NCBI GenBank assembly: GCA_023396615.1
Contig: JAEWVM010000064.1
Coordinates: forward strand, 1-19,411
DNA length: 19,411 bases
Direction of reading: 5' to 3'
Origin: Spirochaetota bacterium
GTDB lineage: Bacteria; Spirochaetota; UBA4802; JAFGJZ01
This document shows positions 7,783-15,440 of this stretch, in pieces (within the stretch, counting starts at the first letter, position 1; each line of letters starts with the position of its first letter). The notes under the pieces are model-generated. The model was given only the letters and a program-made list of their open reading frames with translations, was not told the origin of the DNA and searched no databases. The position numbers and the translations under genes are program-made.

Positions 7783-9574
7783 ATTTTTTTCTTTCGTGAA
7801 TCTTCAGAACTTTCTTTCTCATTCTTATGCTTGTAGGCGTAATTTCAAGAAGTTCGTCATCCTGAATATATTCGAGTGCCTGCTCAAAATTGAACTGACG
7901 AGGCGGAATGAGTTTAACCGCATCATCGGAACCTGCCGCACGCATATTGGTGAGTTTTTTGGTTTTGCTCGGATTTACGTCGAGATCATTTTCGCGTGAG
8001 TGTTCTCCGATAATCATTCCTTCGTAAACTGAAACACCCGGATTGAGGAAAAGAGTTCCGCGATCCTGAAGATTGTCAAGAGCGTAAGCTACAGTGATTC
8101 CCGGTTCCATCGCAACAAGCACACCGCGTGTTCTCGAAGGAATAGGGCCTTTATGAGGTTCGTATCCGTGAAAGAGATGATTGAGTATTCCTGTACCGCG
8201 TGTTTCCGTCATAAATTCGTTTCTGAATCCGATTAATCCGCGTGCGGGAATGTTGAATTCGAGACGGGTATAACCGTCGGATCCCTGAACCATGTTGACG
8301 AGTTCACCTTTACGGATTCCCATTTTTTCGATTACGACTCCGGAAAACTCGTCAGCTACGTCGATGACCGCGTGTTCAATCGGCTCGTGTCTGACTCCGT
8401 CAATTTCTTTGTAAAGAACGGCAGGTTTCGATACCTGAAACTCGTAGCCTTCGCGGCGCATATTCTCAACAAGTATCGAAAACTGAAGTTCGCCGCGGCC
8501 TTTTACCGTAAACGAGTCTTTTGTATCGGCTTTTTCTATTACAAGAGAAGGATTCTTTTCTATTTCGCGTTCGAGACGTTCCCAGATGTGGCGGCTTGTG
8601 ACATATTTCCCTTCTTTTCCAAAGAAAGGAGAATCGTTTACAATAAAGTTAACCGCGATTGTCGGTTCGTCGATTTCAATTCCGTCTTTTGCAATAGGAT
8701 TATCAGGGTTTGAGAATGAATCGCCGAGATCGACTTGTTCTGCGCCTGCAATTGATACGATATCTCCGGCATGAGCTTCGGCGATTTCGCTTTTTTTCAT
8801 TCCGCTGTATTCGAAAATCTTGCTGACTTTGAAGTTGGATATTTCGCCCTTGCGTTTTATGAGAGCTAGATTGTCGCCGGCTTTAACGACGCCGTCGGCG
8901 ATTCTTCCGGTTGCGATTTTTCCGATATAGTTATCGTATTCGAGTGCGGAAACAAGAAACTGAAATTCTTCGGAATCAGATCCGCTAGGTTCAGGAACGT
9001 GTTTGATGATTGCTTCGTAGATCGGAGTCATGTCAGTTGATTCATCATAAAGCGTTGTATGAGCTATTCCGTTTTTTGCGGATGCGAAAACATAAGGGAA
9101 ATCAAGCTGTTCATTAGTTGCATTAAGTTCTACGAAAAGGTCAAAGATCATGTCGATAACTTCTTCGGGGCGGCTGTTCGGACGGTCAATTTTGTTAACG
9201 ATTACGATCGGTTTATGACCTGCCTCAAGCGATTTCTTGAGAACATATTTTGTCTGAGGCATAGGGCCTTCAAATGCGTCAACAACGAGAAGTACCGAGT
9301 TAACCATTTTTAGAATACGCTGAACCTCACCGCCGAAATCGGCGTGTCCCGGAGTATCTACAAGGTTGATTTTGAAATCCTTGTAGTGAATTGATGCGTT
9401 TTTAGAGAATATTGTTATTCCGCGTTCTTTTTCAAGATCATTGGAGTCCATTACCCTTTCATCGACTTTTTCATTCGAACGGAAAACGCCGGACTGTTTC
9501 AAAAGTGCGTCGACGAGGGTAGTTTTTCCATGGTCAACGTGGGCAACTATTGCTATATTTTTGATTTGTTTCAT
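7769..9574 (-). CDS. typA: Ribosome-associated GTPase TypA/BipA
   Basis: TypA/BipA is an EF-G-like translational GTPase that binds the 70S ribosome, aids 50S assembly and helps growth under stress and cold. The 601-residue product has the full GTPase set: G1 A-H-V-D-H-G-K-T-T (10-18), the G2 region ending G-I-T-I, G3 D-T-P-G-H-A-D-F, G4 N-K-I-D and G5 A-S-A-K. EF-Tu-like domain 2, EF-G-like domains and the TypA-specific C-terminal part follow, the last including G-R-G-E-L and R-G-L-I-G-F-R. ATG 9574 is chosen over an in-frame ATG 13 codons upstream because AGGTGG (9584-9589) is correctly placed for it and homologues begin at this point. The gene is alone on its strand; its stop overlaps the convergent lipoprotein gene by 14 bases. 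Assignment is secure. Confidence 0.97.
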   Translation of the reverse strand: MKQIKNIAIVAHVDHGKTTLVDALLKQSGVFRSNEKVDERVMDSNDLEKERGITIFSKNASIHYKDFKINLVDTPGHADFGGEVQRILKMVNSVLLVVDAFEGPMPQTKYVLKKSLEAGHKPIVIVNKIDRPNSRPEEVIDMIFDLFVELNATNEQLDFPYVFASAKNGIAHTTLYDESTDMTPIYEAIIKHVPEPSGSDSEEFQFLVSALEYDNYIGKIATGRIADGVVKAGDNLALIKRKGEISNFKVSKIFEYSGMKKSEIAEAHAGDIVSIAGAEQVDLGDSFSNPDNPIAKDGIEIDEPTIAVNFIVNDSPFFGKEGKYVTSRHIWERLEREIEKNPSLVIEKADTKDSFTVKGRGELQFSILVENMRREGYEFQVSKPAVLYKEIDGVRHEPIEHAVIDVADEFSGVVIEKMGIRKGELVNMVQGSDGYTRLEFNIPARGLIGFRNEFMTETRGTGILNHLFHGYEPHKGPIPSRTRGVLVAMEPGITVAYALDNLQDRGTLFLNPGVSVYEGMIIGEHSRENDLDVNPSKTKKLTNMRAAGSDDAVKLIPPRQFNFEQALEYIQDDELLEITPTSIRMRKKVLKIHERKKSKAE

Positions 9575-9682
9575 TAAAAGATACCACCTGTTCGGGCAGT
9601 ATTTTTTAAGCATTGTTATCCGTAAAGAATATTTTATATGAATAAAAAAACTGAATTATTACATATTTGTGTTTTTAAATAT

Positions 9683-9701
9683 AGCCGGTAAGTGTCCGGC
9701 T
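9683..9701 (-). terminator. Candidate terminator after the SDR gene
   Basis: AGCCGG and CCGGCT (9683-9688 and 9696-9701) form a 6-bp GC-rich stem with a 7-base loop about 24 bases past the SDR stop, followed on the minus strand by ATATTT. The U tract is imperfect, so confidence is moderate. Confidence 0.45.
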
Positions 9702-9724
9702 TTATGGACGGTTTTGTTGCTTTT

Positions 9725-10537
9725 TTAAATTCCGCAGACTTTTGCAATAAGCTTCATAAACAGTCTTTCGGGAAGCATGCGTTTTAGAAAGAGGGTGTAC
9801 CTCGTGGTGAAATCAGTTGTATAACGGAGACGTTTAGATCCGTCAGTCGCAGCTTTAAAAATTGTTTTAGCGTCTTTTGCGGGCTGATATCCCTTTTCGT
9901 AAGCTGCCGTCAGAAATTTATACCACGCTTTAAATGACGTACGGTATTCTTCAGGTATATTCATGCCGTCAGGATTTTTCATGTTTTTGTAAAGACTCGT
10001 TTTAACCATGCCGGGTTCGACAAGTTTGATCTTGACACCGGTATTTTTCAGCTCATAAAACATACACTCGCTCATTCCTTCAAGCGCCCATTTGGATGCG
10101 TGATAAAAACTCTGATGAGGGAATGTGGTTCTGCCTGCAACTGATGAAACGTTAATTATTACACCTTTGCGCTGTTTGCGCAAAAACGGAAGGGCTGCTT
10201 TCATGACATTTGCTGTTCCGAAAAGATTTGTGTCTATAATGTCAGCCGCTTCCTGATCTGAAGAAATTTCAAACGGCATGTTTAAATATATTCCGGCATT
10301 ATTGACTAAAACTTCAAAACTGCCGAAATCATTCAGCGCGTTCTGAATGAATTTCTCACATGAAGCTTTGTCTTTTACGTCGAGATGATAGCATTTGACG
10401 TTTGCAAGTTTTGTTAAAACTTCTTCCTTTTCGGGATTTCTCATACCAGCCGCGACATTCCATCCTTTCTTCTGAAAAAGCAGAACTGTTTCTTTGCCGA
10501 TACCGCTTGATGTTCCCGTAATTAGTACTGTTTTCAT
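9725..10537 (-). CDS. Classical short-chain dehydrogenase/reductase (SDR)
   Basis: This 270-residue cytosolic oxidoreductase has all classical SDR marks: nucleotide-binding T-G-T-S-S-G-I-G (7-14), N-N-A-G (79-82) and the tetrad Asn104, Ser132, Tyr145 and Lys149 (Y-H-A-S-K). Arg33 after the second beta strand suggests NADP(H) preference. The C-terminal stretch after about 210 is basic and hydrophobic, as in SDRs acting on lipid or retinoid-like substrates, but the substrate cannot be read from sequence. ATG 10537 is chosen over one nine codons upstream because AGGAGG (10542-10547) sits 4 bases before it and the longer start would lie within the operator palindrome. It is 45 bases downstream of the tetR stop on the same strand, with a TetR operator between, so it is almost surely under that regulator's control. 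Confidence 0.93.
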   Translation of the reverse strand: MKTVLITGTSSGIGKETVLLFQKKGWNVAAGMRNPEKEEVLTKLANVKCYHLDVKDKASCEKFIQNALNDFGSFEVLVNNAGIYLNMPFEISSDQEAADIIDTNLFGTANVMKAALPFLRKQRKGVIINVSSVAGRTTFPHQSFYHASKWALEGMSECMFYELKNTGVKIKLVEPGMVKTSLYKNMKNPDGMNIPEEYRTSFKAWYKFLTAAYEKGYQPAKDAKTIFKAATDGSKRLRYTTDFTTRYTLFLKRMLPERLFMKLIAKVCGI

Positions 10538-10541
10538 TTTT

Positions 10542-10547
10542 CCTCCT
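10542..10547 (-). promoter_or_regulatory. SDR ribosome binding site
   Basis: AGGAGG on the minus strand, 4 bases before ATG 10537. It fixes the SDR start and lies only 2 bases from the operator palindrome, so a bound repressor would also cover it at the DNA level. Confidence 0.85.
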
Positions 10548-10549
10548 AA

Positions 10550-10564
10550 ATGACCATTGGTCAT
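10550..10564. promoter_or_regulatory. TetR operator palindrome upstream of SDR gene
   Basis: ATGACCATTGGTCAT is a perfect palindrome of TGACC half-sites around a 3-base centre. It shares both 6-base arms with the palindrome upstream of the tetR gene (11261-11277). I saw no third copy in the window. Location between a TetR gene and its neighbour makes an operator function likely. Confidence 0.8.
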
Positions 10565-10582
10565 AAATGAAACAAATTTTTT

Positions 10583-11248
10583 TTAACTGTTTGATGCAAT
10601 AAAACCTTTTATGTAGCACTCGCTGATATGGCGCATTAAATCGTAAAAGTTTCTGTCAAAAATCTCCATACCGGATTTCTTTGTGATTTTTTTTACCGTG
10701 TCCGACGGGTTGGAGACTTTGAATGCTCCTATAGCACATGTATATAGTGAGTTAATAATTATTATTCCGTTGCCTTTTTTTATTGTGTCTGATGAGTTTT
10801 CGATAAGCTCGGAAATTTCTTCCATTTCAGCCTTAACGTATTTTTTAAACTGAAGGGCTTTATCGAAATCAATGTTCTGTTCGAGTGTGTCGTCGAGAAT
10901 GGAAATGAGCTTGATGAAATTGTTTTTTTCTAGTGAAGAAATCAGAATATCGCAGAGATTATCTGTTGTAAGTTTTTTCCTGTCAGCGCATGAAGTTGAA
11001 AATAATTCCGTGAGATATATCTTCCAGTTTTCGATTTCTTTCTCCGCGATCGAAAGAAATATTTCTTCTTTAGTCTTGAAATATATAAAAACAGTTCCCT
11101 TGGCTACACCGGCTTTTTTAGCGATTTTTTCTATCGTGATGCGCTCGTATTTTTCGGTCTCAAAGAGCTTTTCGGCAGCGGATATTATCAACGCCGTTTT
11201 CTCGTTTTTTTGTTCGTCAGTTACTGCTCTTTTGAATTTTTTTGCCAT
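10583..11248 (-). CDS. TetR/AcrR family transcriptional regulator
   Basis: This repressor-type protein (221 residues from this start) has a typical N-terminal TetR DNA-binding domain: I-I-S-A-A-E-K-L-F-E, then a helix-turn-helix I-T-I-E-K-I-A-K-K-A-G-V-A-K-G-T-V-F-I-Y-F-K, and K-E-E-I-F. The C-terminal two-thirds is an all-helical ligand-binding and dimerisation domain of no recognisable specificity. Two in-frame ATGs exist, at 11257 and 11248; neither has a good Shine-Dalgarno. I chose 11248 because the likely promoter (TTGACT 11278-11283, TTTAAT 11256-11261) would start transcription at about that base and contains the upstream ATG in its -10. If that promoter is wrong, the protein starts at 11257 and has 224 residues. 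Matching operators before this gene and the SDR gene point to autorepression and SDR control. Confidence 0.92.
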   Translation of the reverse strand: MAKKFKRAVTDEQKNEKTALIISAAEKLFETEKYERITIEKIAKKAGVAKGTVFIYFKTKEEIFLSIAEKEIENWKIYLTELFSTSCADRKKLTTDNLCDILISSLEKNNFIKLISILDDTLEQNIDFDKALQFKKYVKAEMEEISELIENSSDTIKKGNGIIIINSLYTCAIGAFKVSNPSDTVKKITKKSGMEIFDRNFYDLMRHISECYIKGFIASNS

Positions 11249-11255
11249 GAGACGC

Positions 11256-11283
11256 ATTAAAATGACCGCCGGTCATTAGTCAA
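11256..11283 (-). promoter_or_regulatory. Putative autoregulated tetR promoter
   Basis: On the minus strand TTGACT (11278-11283, 5 of 6) and TTTAAT (11256-11261, 4 of 6) are 16 bases apart, and the operator palindrome fills that spacer. Repressor bound there would exclude RNA polymerase. Predicted transcription start is near 11248-11249. Confidence 0.5.
11261..11277. promoter_or_regulatory. TetR operator palindrome upstream of tetR
   Basis: AATGACCGCCGGTCATT is a 17-base palindrome with one central mismatch position, sharing ATGACC-N3-GGTCAT with the site at 10550-10564. It lies between the putative -35 and -10 of the tetR promoter. Confidence 0.82.
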
Positions 11284-11308
11284 GCATCATTTAGATATTT
11301 TATTGAAG

Positions 11309-11719
11309 TTAACTCAGCTCGTGTATGGTATTTTTGATTTCATGCAGTGAATCGTTTCTTTCAAAAATGATTTTATAACCGTCGCGGAGAACTTTTTCTG
11401 TTTCCGTATCAAGGGGAAGTGTAATCCATTCGGTTGAGCATATATTTAATTCGATTTCGGTTTGTCCGGAAAAGAATCTCAGTGTGTTTACGATTCCCCA
11501 ATTTTCTTTTTCTATCACATCTGTTTCTGCAAATTGTTTTATCCAATTATAATCGGAGAAATATTTCATCTCATCGGTTGTAATTACCATTATGTCGATA
11601 TCAGACTTTTCGTGTTGTTTATTCCGCGCGTATGAACCGACAAGAAGAACGGCAAGAATGTCGGTGTTCTTTTCTGCTAAAAGATTAAGTTTGTAATTTA
11701 TAGCTTCAATTTCTGTCAT
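11309..11719 (-). CDS. Nucleotidyltransferase-fold protein
   Basis: This 136-residue protein has the minimal nucleotidyltransferase core: Gly28-Ser29 in V-G-S-Y-A-R, the metal-binding pair Asp40 and Asp42 in S-D-I-D-I-M, and a plausible third carboxylate Glu90 in I-E-L-N. All catalytic positions are present, so transfer of a nucleotide to some acceptor is expected. Relatives include aminoglycoside adenylyltransferase-like and MNT proteins, but the short length and lack of an acceptor domain prevent a substrate call. It starts 11 bases after the GDYXXLXY gene stop with only a weak AGGC ribosome site, so it is probably translationally coupled to that gene. No HEPN partner is next to it. Fold assignment is good; the role is unknown. 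Confidence 0.85.
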   Translation of the reverse strand: MTEIEAINYKLNLLAEKNTDILAVLLVGSYARNKQHEKSDIDIMVITTDEMKYFSDYNWIKQFAETDVIEKENWGIVNTLRFFSGQTEIELNICSTEWITLPLDTETEKVLRDGYKIIFERNDSLHEIKNTIHELS

Positions 11720-11730
11720 GCCTGTGCCTA

Positions 11731-12276
11731 TTAATAAAACACAACTTCGCTGTCATTAACAAACAACCGCGAAATTGCGCTGTTTCCTTTTGCGTCAACT
11801 GAAACTTCAACTGTTGTTGATTTCATATTGGATTCTATGTAATGGCCTTTATTCTGCGGCACAAAATAATCTTCCACACCGTAGCGAATGGTGATGGAGT
11901 TGTCATACGCGTATTCAACTTTTCCGCGGATAACCGCCGGATAACGGCCGGATAGTGTTTTGATGTCGGAGCTGACTTCAGCCGCGTTGTAATACGGAGC
12001 GGATGCGTCCTTTTCGAGTGCGACGTAAATGGTCTGATCCATACTGAAAGATATGCCGGTCTTTACCTTCAGCTTTTCAGTATCTATGTTTGTGATTTCG
12101 TATCTGAGAATTACATAGTCGCCGCTGAAAAGACTCCTCGGATCTACGGGTATGCACTTGAGTAATATTTTTGTCCCTCCGGTGAGAAGTCTTTCCTGTT
12201 TGAAAATCATCGACCCGAGCACTGCAATCTGAGCCGCTACCAGTATGAAGAATAATGTTTTTTTATATTTTGTCAT
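11731..12276 (-). CDS. GDYXXLXY-domain membrane-anchored protein
   Basis: The 181-residue product has one N-terminal membrane helix (about 7-25) followed by an extracytoplasmic beta-rich domain with the family motif G-D-Y-V-I-L-R-Y at 52-59, just after C-I-P-V-D-P-R-S-L-F-S. This domain family is repeatedly found beside DUF2157/DUF4401 membrane proteins, as here, which supports a joint complex; the biochemical role is not established. ATG overlaps the stop of the upstream DUF2157 gene (ATGA, 4 bases), and AGGTGA precedes it, so the two are translationally coupled. No truncation or missing motif is seen. Confidence 0.92.
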   Translation of the reverse strand: MTKYKKTLFFILVAAQIAVLGSMIFKQERLLTGGTKILLKCIPVDPRSLFSGDYVILRYEITNIDTEKLKVKTGISFSMDQTIYVALEKDASAPYYNAAEVSSDIKTLSGRYPAVIRGKVEYAYDNSITIRYGVEDYFVPQNKGHYIESNMKSTTVEVSVDAKGNSAISRLFVNDSEVVFY

Positions 12277-14186
12277 ATCGTTTCACCTTTAATCATTTCA
12301 GCCGCTTTAATTTTGCGCGAGAGCGAACGCCGTCTGTTTTCAAGAATGATTCCGGCGGTTATGCCGATAAGACCCGTGCAAAGAAGAAATATCGAGCCGG
12401 ACAGCATATCCCAGAACAGATCAAAATACCTCGTCAGTATGTGAAGCACGAATGTGCAAACCATTATGTTAAGAAGCGCCTTTGACTGAATGACGGAACT
12501 GTAAAACATATATATAGAAGAAAAAATGACAAGCAGTGAATTGAATAGCATGGAATAAACAATCCATGAAGTGTCCGGACCTGCTATAAAAAGCGCAGTT
12601 AGAGTAAAGACTGAAACCAGCCCGGCGAGATAGACGATGATGCGGTTGTTCTTGAGAGTTTTGATGAGCCAAACGAAAAGGCCTGCCGCGATTACGGAAA
12701 AAAGAATTATCAATATTACAACAATTCTGTTCGCGCTGAAAATTGAACGCTGTCCGATTATTTCAAACGAAGCGGCGTATACTGATATCCACATCATTGC
12801 CGCGCATAAAGCGTGAATGACGGCCGGAGAATATTTGACGCCGCGTTTTTTCGCGAGGTTTTCGACGAGAACATTGAGAAGAAGGCAGACGACGGCAAAG
12901 ATGATGAATCCTGCAAGATATGCTACTTTATATTTTTCTGAGATGAAAGCGTAAATTACGAAACCGAATCCTTTGACTATAATTGCCGAAAACGCAAAAA
13001 TGTACGCGAGTATCGTATTGAAAATATCTTTCCTTTCTGCTGTGTGAGAATAATATAGAAAAAAGAAAAAGAGGGCAGCGATCACGCAGTGAAAGCTTAT
13101 CATTCGAACCTGCAAATCTCCCATCGGCAGAAAGAAAACAAGAGCCGGAAAAGCGCATGCAGCGGTTAAAAATTTAACTGGTTTTCCGCTTTTTCTTATC
13201 AGGTAAATCAATAAGGTTGATATTGCGATGAATGCAATATAGATTAATGAATATTTTATGCTTACCCTGAATGATGCAAATATTCCGGCTTCAATTTTGC
13301 CGAAAGGCCATGACATGGCAAGAAAAGGTAATATAAATATCAGCCATCCGAAGACGGACATGAGATAGCTCACAGGTCTGAAAAGCACTTTTCCCCTGAA
13401 ATATGAACCGGCGCAAAGAAGCATAGCTCCGAGAGGAAGATTTAATAGTCCTGCTTGAAAAATCATTATTTCAAAATCAGATTTGTAAGAAAAATCCGGA
13501 ATGACGGACTGATAATAATAAATTATCAGAAAGCAGAGCGACGCGATGATGCCGGGTACATCTTTCAAGCGGATATATAAGAAAGCTGTAAACGCGATGA
13601 ATAGTAAATATAAGTAGGCAGGATTATCATATACTGCGAATTCCCAGCAGTTCCATATAAAAAAGAGAAGTGAGGCGATGTAGAGTCCGAAGCGTTCGCG
13701 CATGAGAGCCGCTATGAGAAAAACTCCCGCAGCCCATGCAAGAATTCCGTTTGTCGGATGAGCGCTGATGTGATAAATCTGCGCGACAAGCATAATCGCT
13801 GCGCCGTATGAAACCATACCGAGTACGAGAAGCGATCTTCCGATGAGGCGGCTTCGGTTTTCGCTGAAAAGATACCATGCTGAAGTACAGTAGCTTGCGA
13901 TGACAAGAAAAAACACCTGGATGAGTTTAATGCTCGGCGGCATTTTCTTCCAGTTAGATGCATAAAATATAATTATTCCTGCGGCGAGGCAGAGAACGGC
14001 GAGACCCATTATTACAGAATTGAGATTGAGTGATTTTTTCGAAGATTTATTTTTCTCATGGGATTCTGCTTCGACGGCATAGAGTGATTCAATTTGATTC
14101 TGCTGTTCGTGTGAAATTATTCCCTGTTCGGTCCATTTGCGGACTTCGCTTATCAGTTCTCTGATGAAGAAAGAATTTTTTGCCAT
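12273..14186 (-). CDS. DUF2157-type polytopic membrane protein
   Basis: This 637-residue protein begins with a short cytosolic helical region (F-I-R-E-L-I-S-E-V-R-K-W-T-E-Q-G-I-I-S, then Q-I-E-S-L-Y) typical of the DUF2157 N-terminus. By eye about 18 to 20 hydrophobic segments follow, from about residue 55 to 620. The C-terminal half probably corresponds to the DUF4401-type region that accompanies GDYXXLXY proteins, but I infer this from context. ATG 14186 is preferred over an in-frame ATG at 14204 because GAGG (14191-14194) lies just before it and the upstream ATG has no ribosome site. It heads a three-gene minus-strand operon and is divergent from the gene at 14438. Function is unknown; transport or envelope homeostasis is speculation. 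Confidence 0.9.
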   Translation of the reverse strand: MAKNSFFIRELISEVRKWTEQGIISHEQQNQIESLYAVEAESHEKNKSSKKSLNLNSVIMGLAVLCLAAGIIIFYASNWKKMPPSIKLIQVFFLVIASYCTSAWYLFSENRSRLIGRSLLVLGMVSYGAAIMLVAQIYHISAHPTNGILAWAAGVFLIAALMRERFGLYIASLLFFIWNCWEFAVYDNPAYLYLLFIAFTAFLYIRLKDVPGIIASLCFLIIYYYQSVIPDFSYKSDFEIMIFQAGLLNLPLGAMLLCAGSYFRGKVLFRPVSYLMSVFGWLIFILPFLAMSWPFGKIEAGIFASFRVSIKYSLIYIAFIAISTLLIYLIRKSGKPVKFLTAACAFPALVFFLPMGDLQVRMISFHCVIAALFFFFLYYSHTAERKDIFNTILAYIFAFSAIIVKGFGFVIYAFISEKYKVAYLAGFIIFAVVCLLLNVLVENLAKKRGVKYSPAVIHALCAAMMWISVYAASFEIIGQRSIFSANRIVVILIILFSVIAAGLFVWLIKTLKNNRIIVYLAGLVSVFTLTALFIAGPDTSWIVYSMLFNSLLVIFSSIYMFYSSVIQSKALLNIMVCTFVLHILTRYFDLFWDMLSGSIFLLCTGLIGITAGIILENRRRSLSRKIKAAEMIKGETI

Positions 14187-14187
14187 G

Positions 14188-14194
14188 CCGCCTC
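14188..14194 (-). promoter_or_regulatory. Ribosome binding site deciding the DUF2157 start
   Basis: GAGGCGG on the minus strand lies immediately before ATG 14186; the alternative ATG at 14204 lacks any such site. Confidence 0.6.
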
Positions 14195-14198
14195 GTTT

Positions 14199-14223
14199 CT
14201 GCATTGAATTGACTGTAATGCAG
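14199..14223. repeat. Inverted repeat upstream of DUF2157 gene
   Basis: CTGCATT (14199-14205) and AATGCAG (14217-14223) form a perfect 7-bp inverted repeat with an 11-base centre in the 251-base divergent region (14187-14437). It could be an operator or a leader hairpin, or chance. The rest of that region is very AT-rich; I found no convincing promoter pair in it. Confidence 0.35.
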
Positions 14224-14437
14224 TGTGTATGTATTGGAATCTAATATTTATATTTATTTTGCGTTTGTCCAGCAGATTTTCAATAAGAAATTAGTCTGTT
14301 GAGAAAGTTTGAAATATTGATTGCATTTTGAATAAAAAATTCTTTTTAATTATTCCATGATCATATTGTTAAATTGTTGGAAATATATGTATTCGGAAAT
14401 TATTGGTTTGTTCAAAATATAATTGAAGGGAAACGGT

Positions 14438-15328
14438 ATGCAGGATAAGGAATATGCGGCATTTGGTCCATGGATTTATGAAATTGACGAAGAGCATGAA
14501 ATGCCGCCGATTTTTAGAGAACATTTTACCCAGGATAATAATCATACCATATTGTTTAAAATACCCGTAAATATGGAAAGACGGAGTCTCAAGCCCGGAA
14601 TGCATATGTATGATTACGTTATCGGTGCATATTCCGATTACGTTTTCATCATGAAAAGAAACGGGAATGATGTAGTATCGGAAAAAGTTTATTATTCTGA
14701 AATTGCCGCAATTGAAAATTCAATAGATATATTAAGGGGGACTTTCGTCATTTGTTTGAATTCGGAATTATATTGTATCAACTATAATGCAGTTTCAAAG
14801 GACATCGTAGATAAGCTGGTTGAAATTGTCAGAATAAATACGGCAGAAACGGAAATTGATTTGTCTGATTGTAGTAAAAGCCTATCAGAATATAATCCAA
14901 GTATTGGTTTCAGTAATATATACGCATCGTTGTCAAAAAATGTTGAGAATATCCGATTTGTTGCATATCAGCCTAAAAAAAGAATAACGCATAAAATAAA
15001 AAAAATATTCGATAGAGTTACCGGTTTTATCTTGCTTCCCGAACTGACTGAATGGATGATGCTGGCTGCTTCAAAGGATCTTATTGTTGTATCGTGCGGA
15101 AAGAGTATAAATTTCAGGAATTTCCCGGTTCATAAAAGATCATATTTGCATGTGCCGTATAAGAGCATAACCGCAATAAGTGTTGAATATGATGAAAGCT
15201 ATAAGGATGTTCTTCAGTATGAAGTTTTTGCCGGTAATAATAGTTTCATCATAAAGACTAGTACGCAAAATTCTTGTATCAATGAATTGAATAATTTTAT
15301 TGCAGTAATCAGGACACTTAATTCTTAA
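14438..15328 (+). CDS. Unrecognised protein with two PH-like halves
   Basis: I do not recognise this 296-residue protein. It has no signal peptide or membrane helix, so it should be cytosolic. Two segments look alike in pattern: about 53-130 (Y-D-Y-V-I-G-A-Y-S-D-Y-V-F-I, then V-Y-Y-S-E-I-A-A-I-E, strands and a final helix D-K-L-V-E-I-V) and about 208-294 (M-L-A-A-S-K-D-L-I-V-V, then V-P-Y-K-S-I-T-A-I-S, strands and a final helix N-E-L-N-N-F-I-A-V-I). Strand-rich domains with a 'Y-x-x-I-x-x-I' strand and a C-terminal helix resemble bacterial PH domains; this is inference. A basic linker (K-K-R-I-T-H-K-I-K-K-I-F) lies between. ATG 14438 is chosen over an in-frame TTG at 14423 because GAAGGG (14425-14430) precedes it. 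The gene looks AT-richer than its neighbours. It stands alone between divergent and downstream operons. Confidence 0.78.
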   Translation: MQDKEYAAFGPWIYEIDEEHEMPPIFREHFTQDNNHTILFKIPVNMERRSLKPGMHMYDYVIGAYSDYVFIMKRNGNDVVSEKVYYSEIAAIENSIDILRGTFVICLNSELYCINYNAVSKDIVDKLVEIVRINTAETEIDLSDCSKSLSEYNPSIGFSNIYASLSKNVENIRFVAYQPKKRITHKIKKIFDRVTGFILLPELTEWMMLAASKDLIVVSCGKSINFRNFPVHKRSYLHVPYKSITAISVEYDESYKDVLQYEVFAGNNSFIIKTSTQNSCINELNNFIAVIRTLNS

Positions 15329-15440
15329 TTTCTTGCGGTGATTTTTTTTATGCGATTTGTTTGTCTATCCTGCCTGCCCTGAGTGAATATTTCTTTTTGA
15401 ATTTAGTGTTACGCTTTGTATAAGTGCTGCAAATAAAATC

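Noticed and set aside
8372..8774. Plus-strand open frames inside the typA region
   Set aside because: They lie opposite conserved TypA sequence, have no ribosome site and resemble no family; they are antisense shadows.
9575..9613. A 13-codon upstream extension of TypA from ATG 9613
   Set aside because: No ribosome site for it, while AGGTGG fits ATG 9574, where TypA homologues begin.
10169..10190. TTTGCGC / GCGCAAA inverted repeat inside the SDR gene
   Set aside because: Short, fully explained by coding sequence (Leu-Arg-Lys-Gln-Arg-Lys) and not near a gene boundary.
11309..12276. HEPN/MNT-type toxin-antitoxin pair
   Set aside because: The nucleotidyltransferase has no HEPN partner; its neighbour is a membrane-anchored GDYXXLXY protein.
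14418..14423. Perfect TATAAT before the gene at 14438
   Set aside because: Transcription would start at about the ribosome site, and no -35 lies at the right distance.
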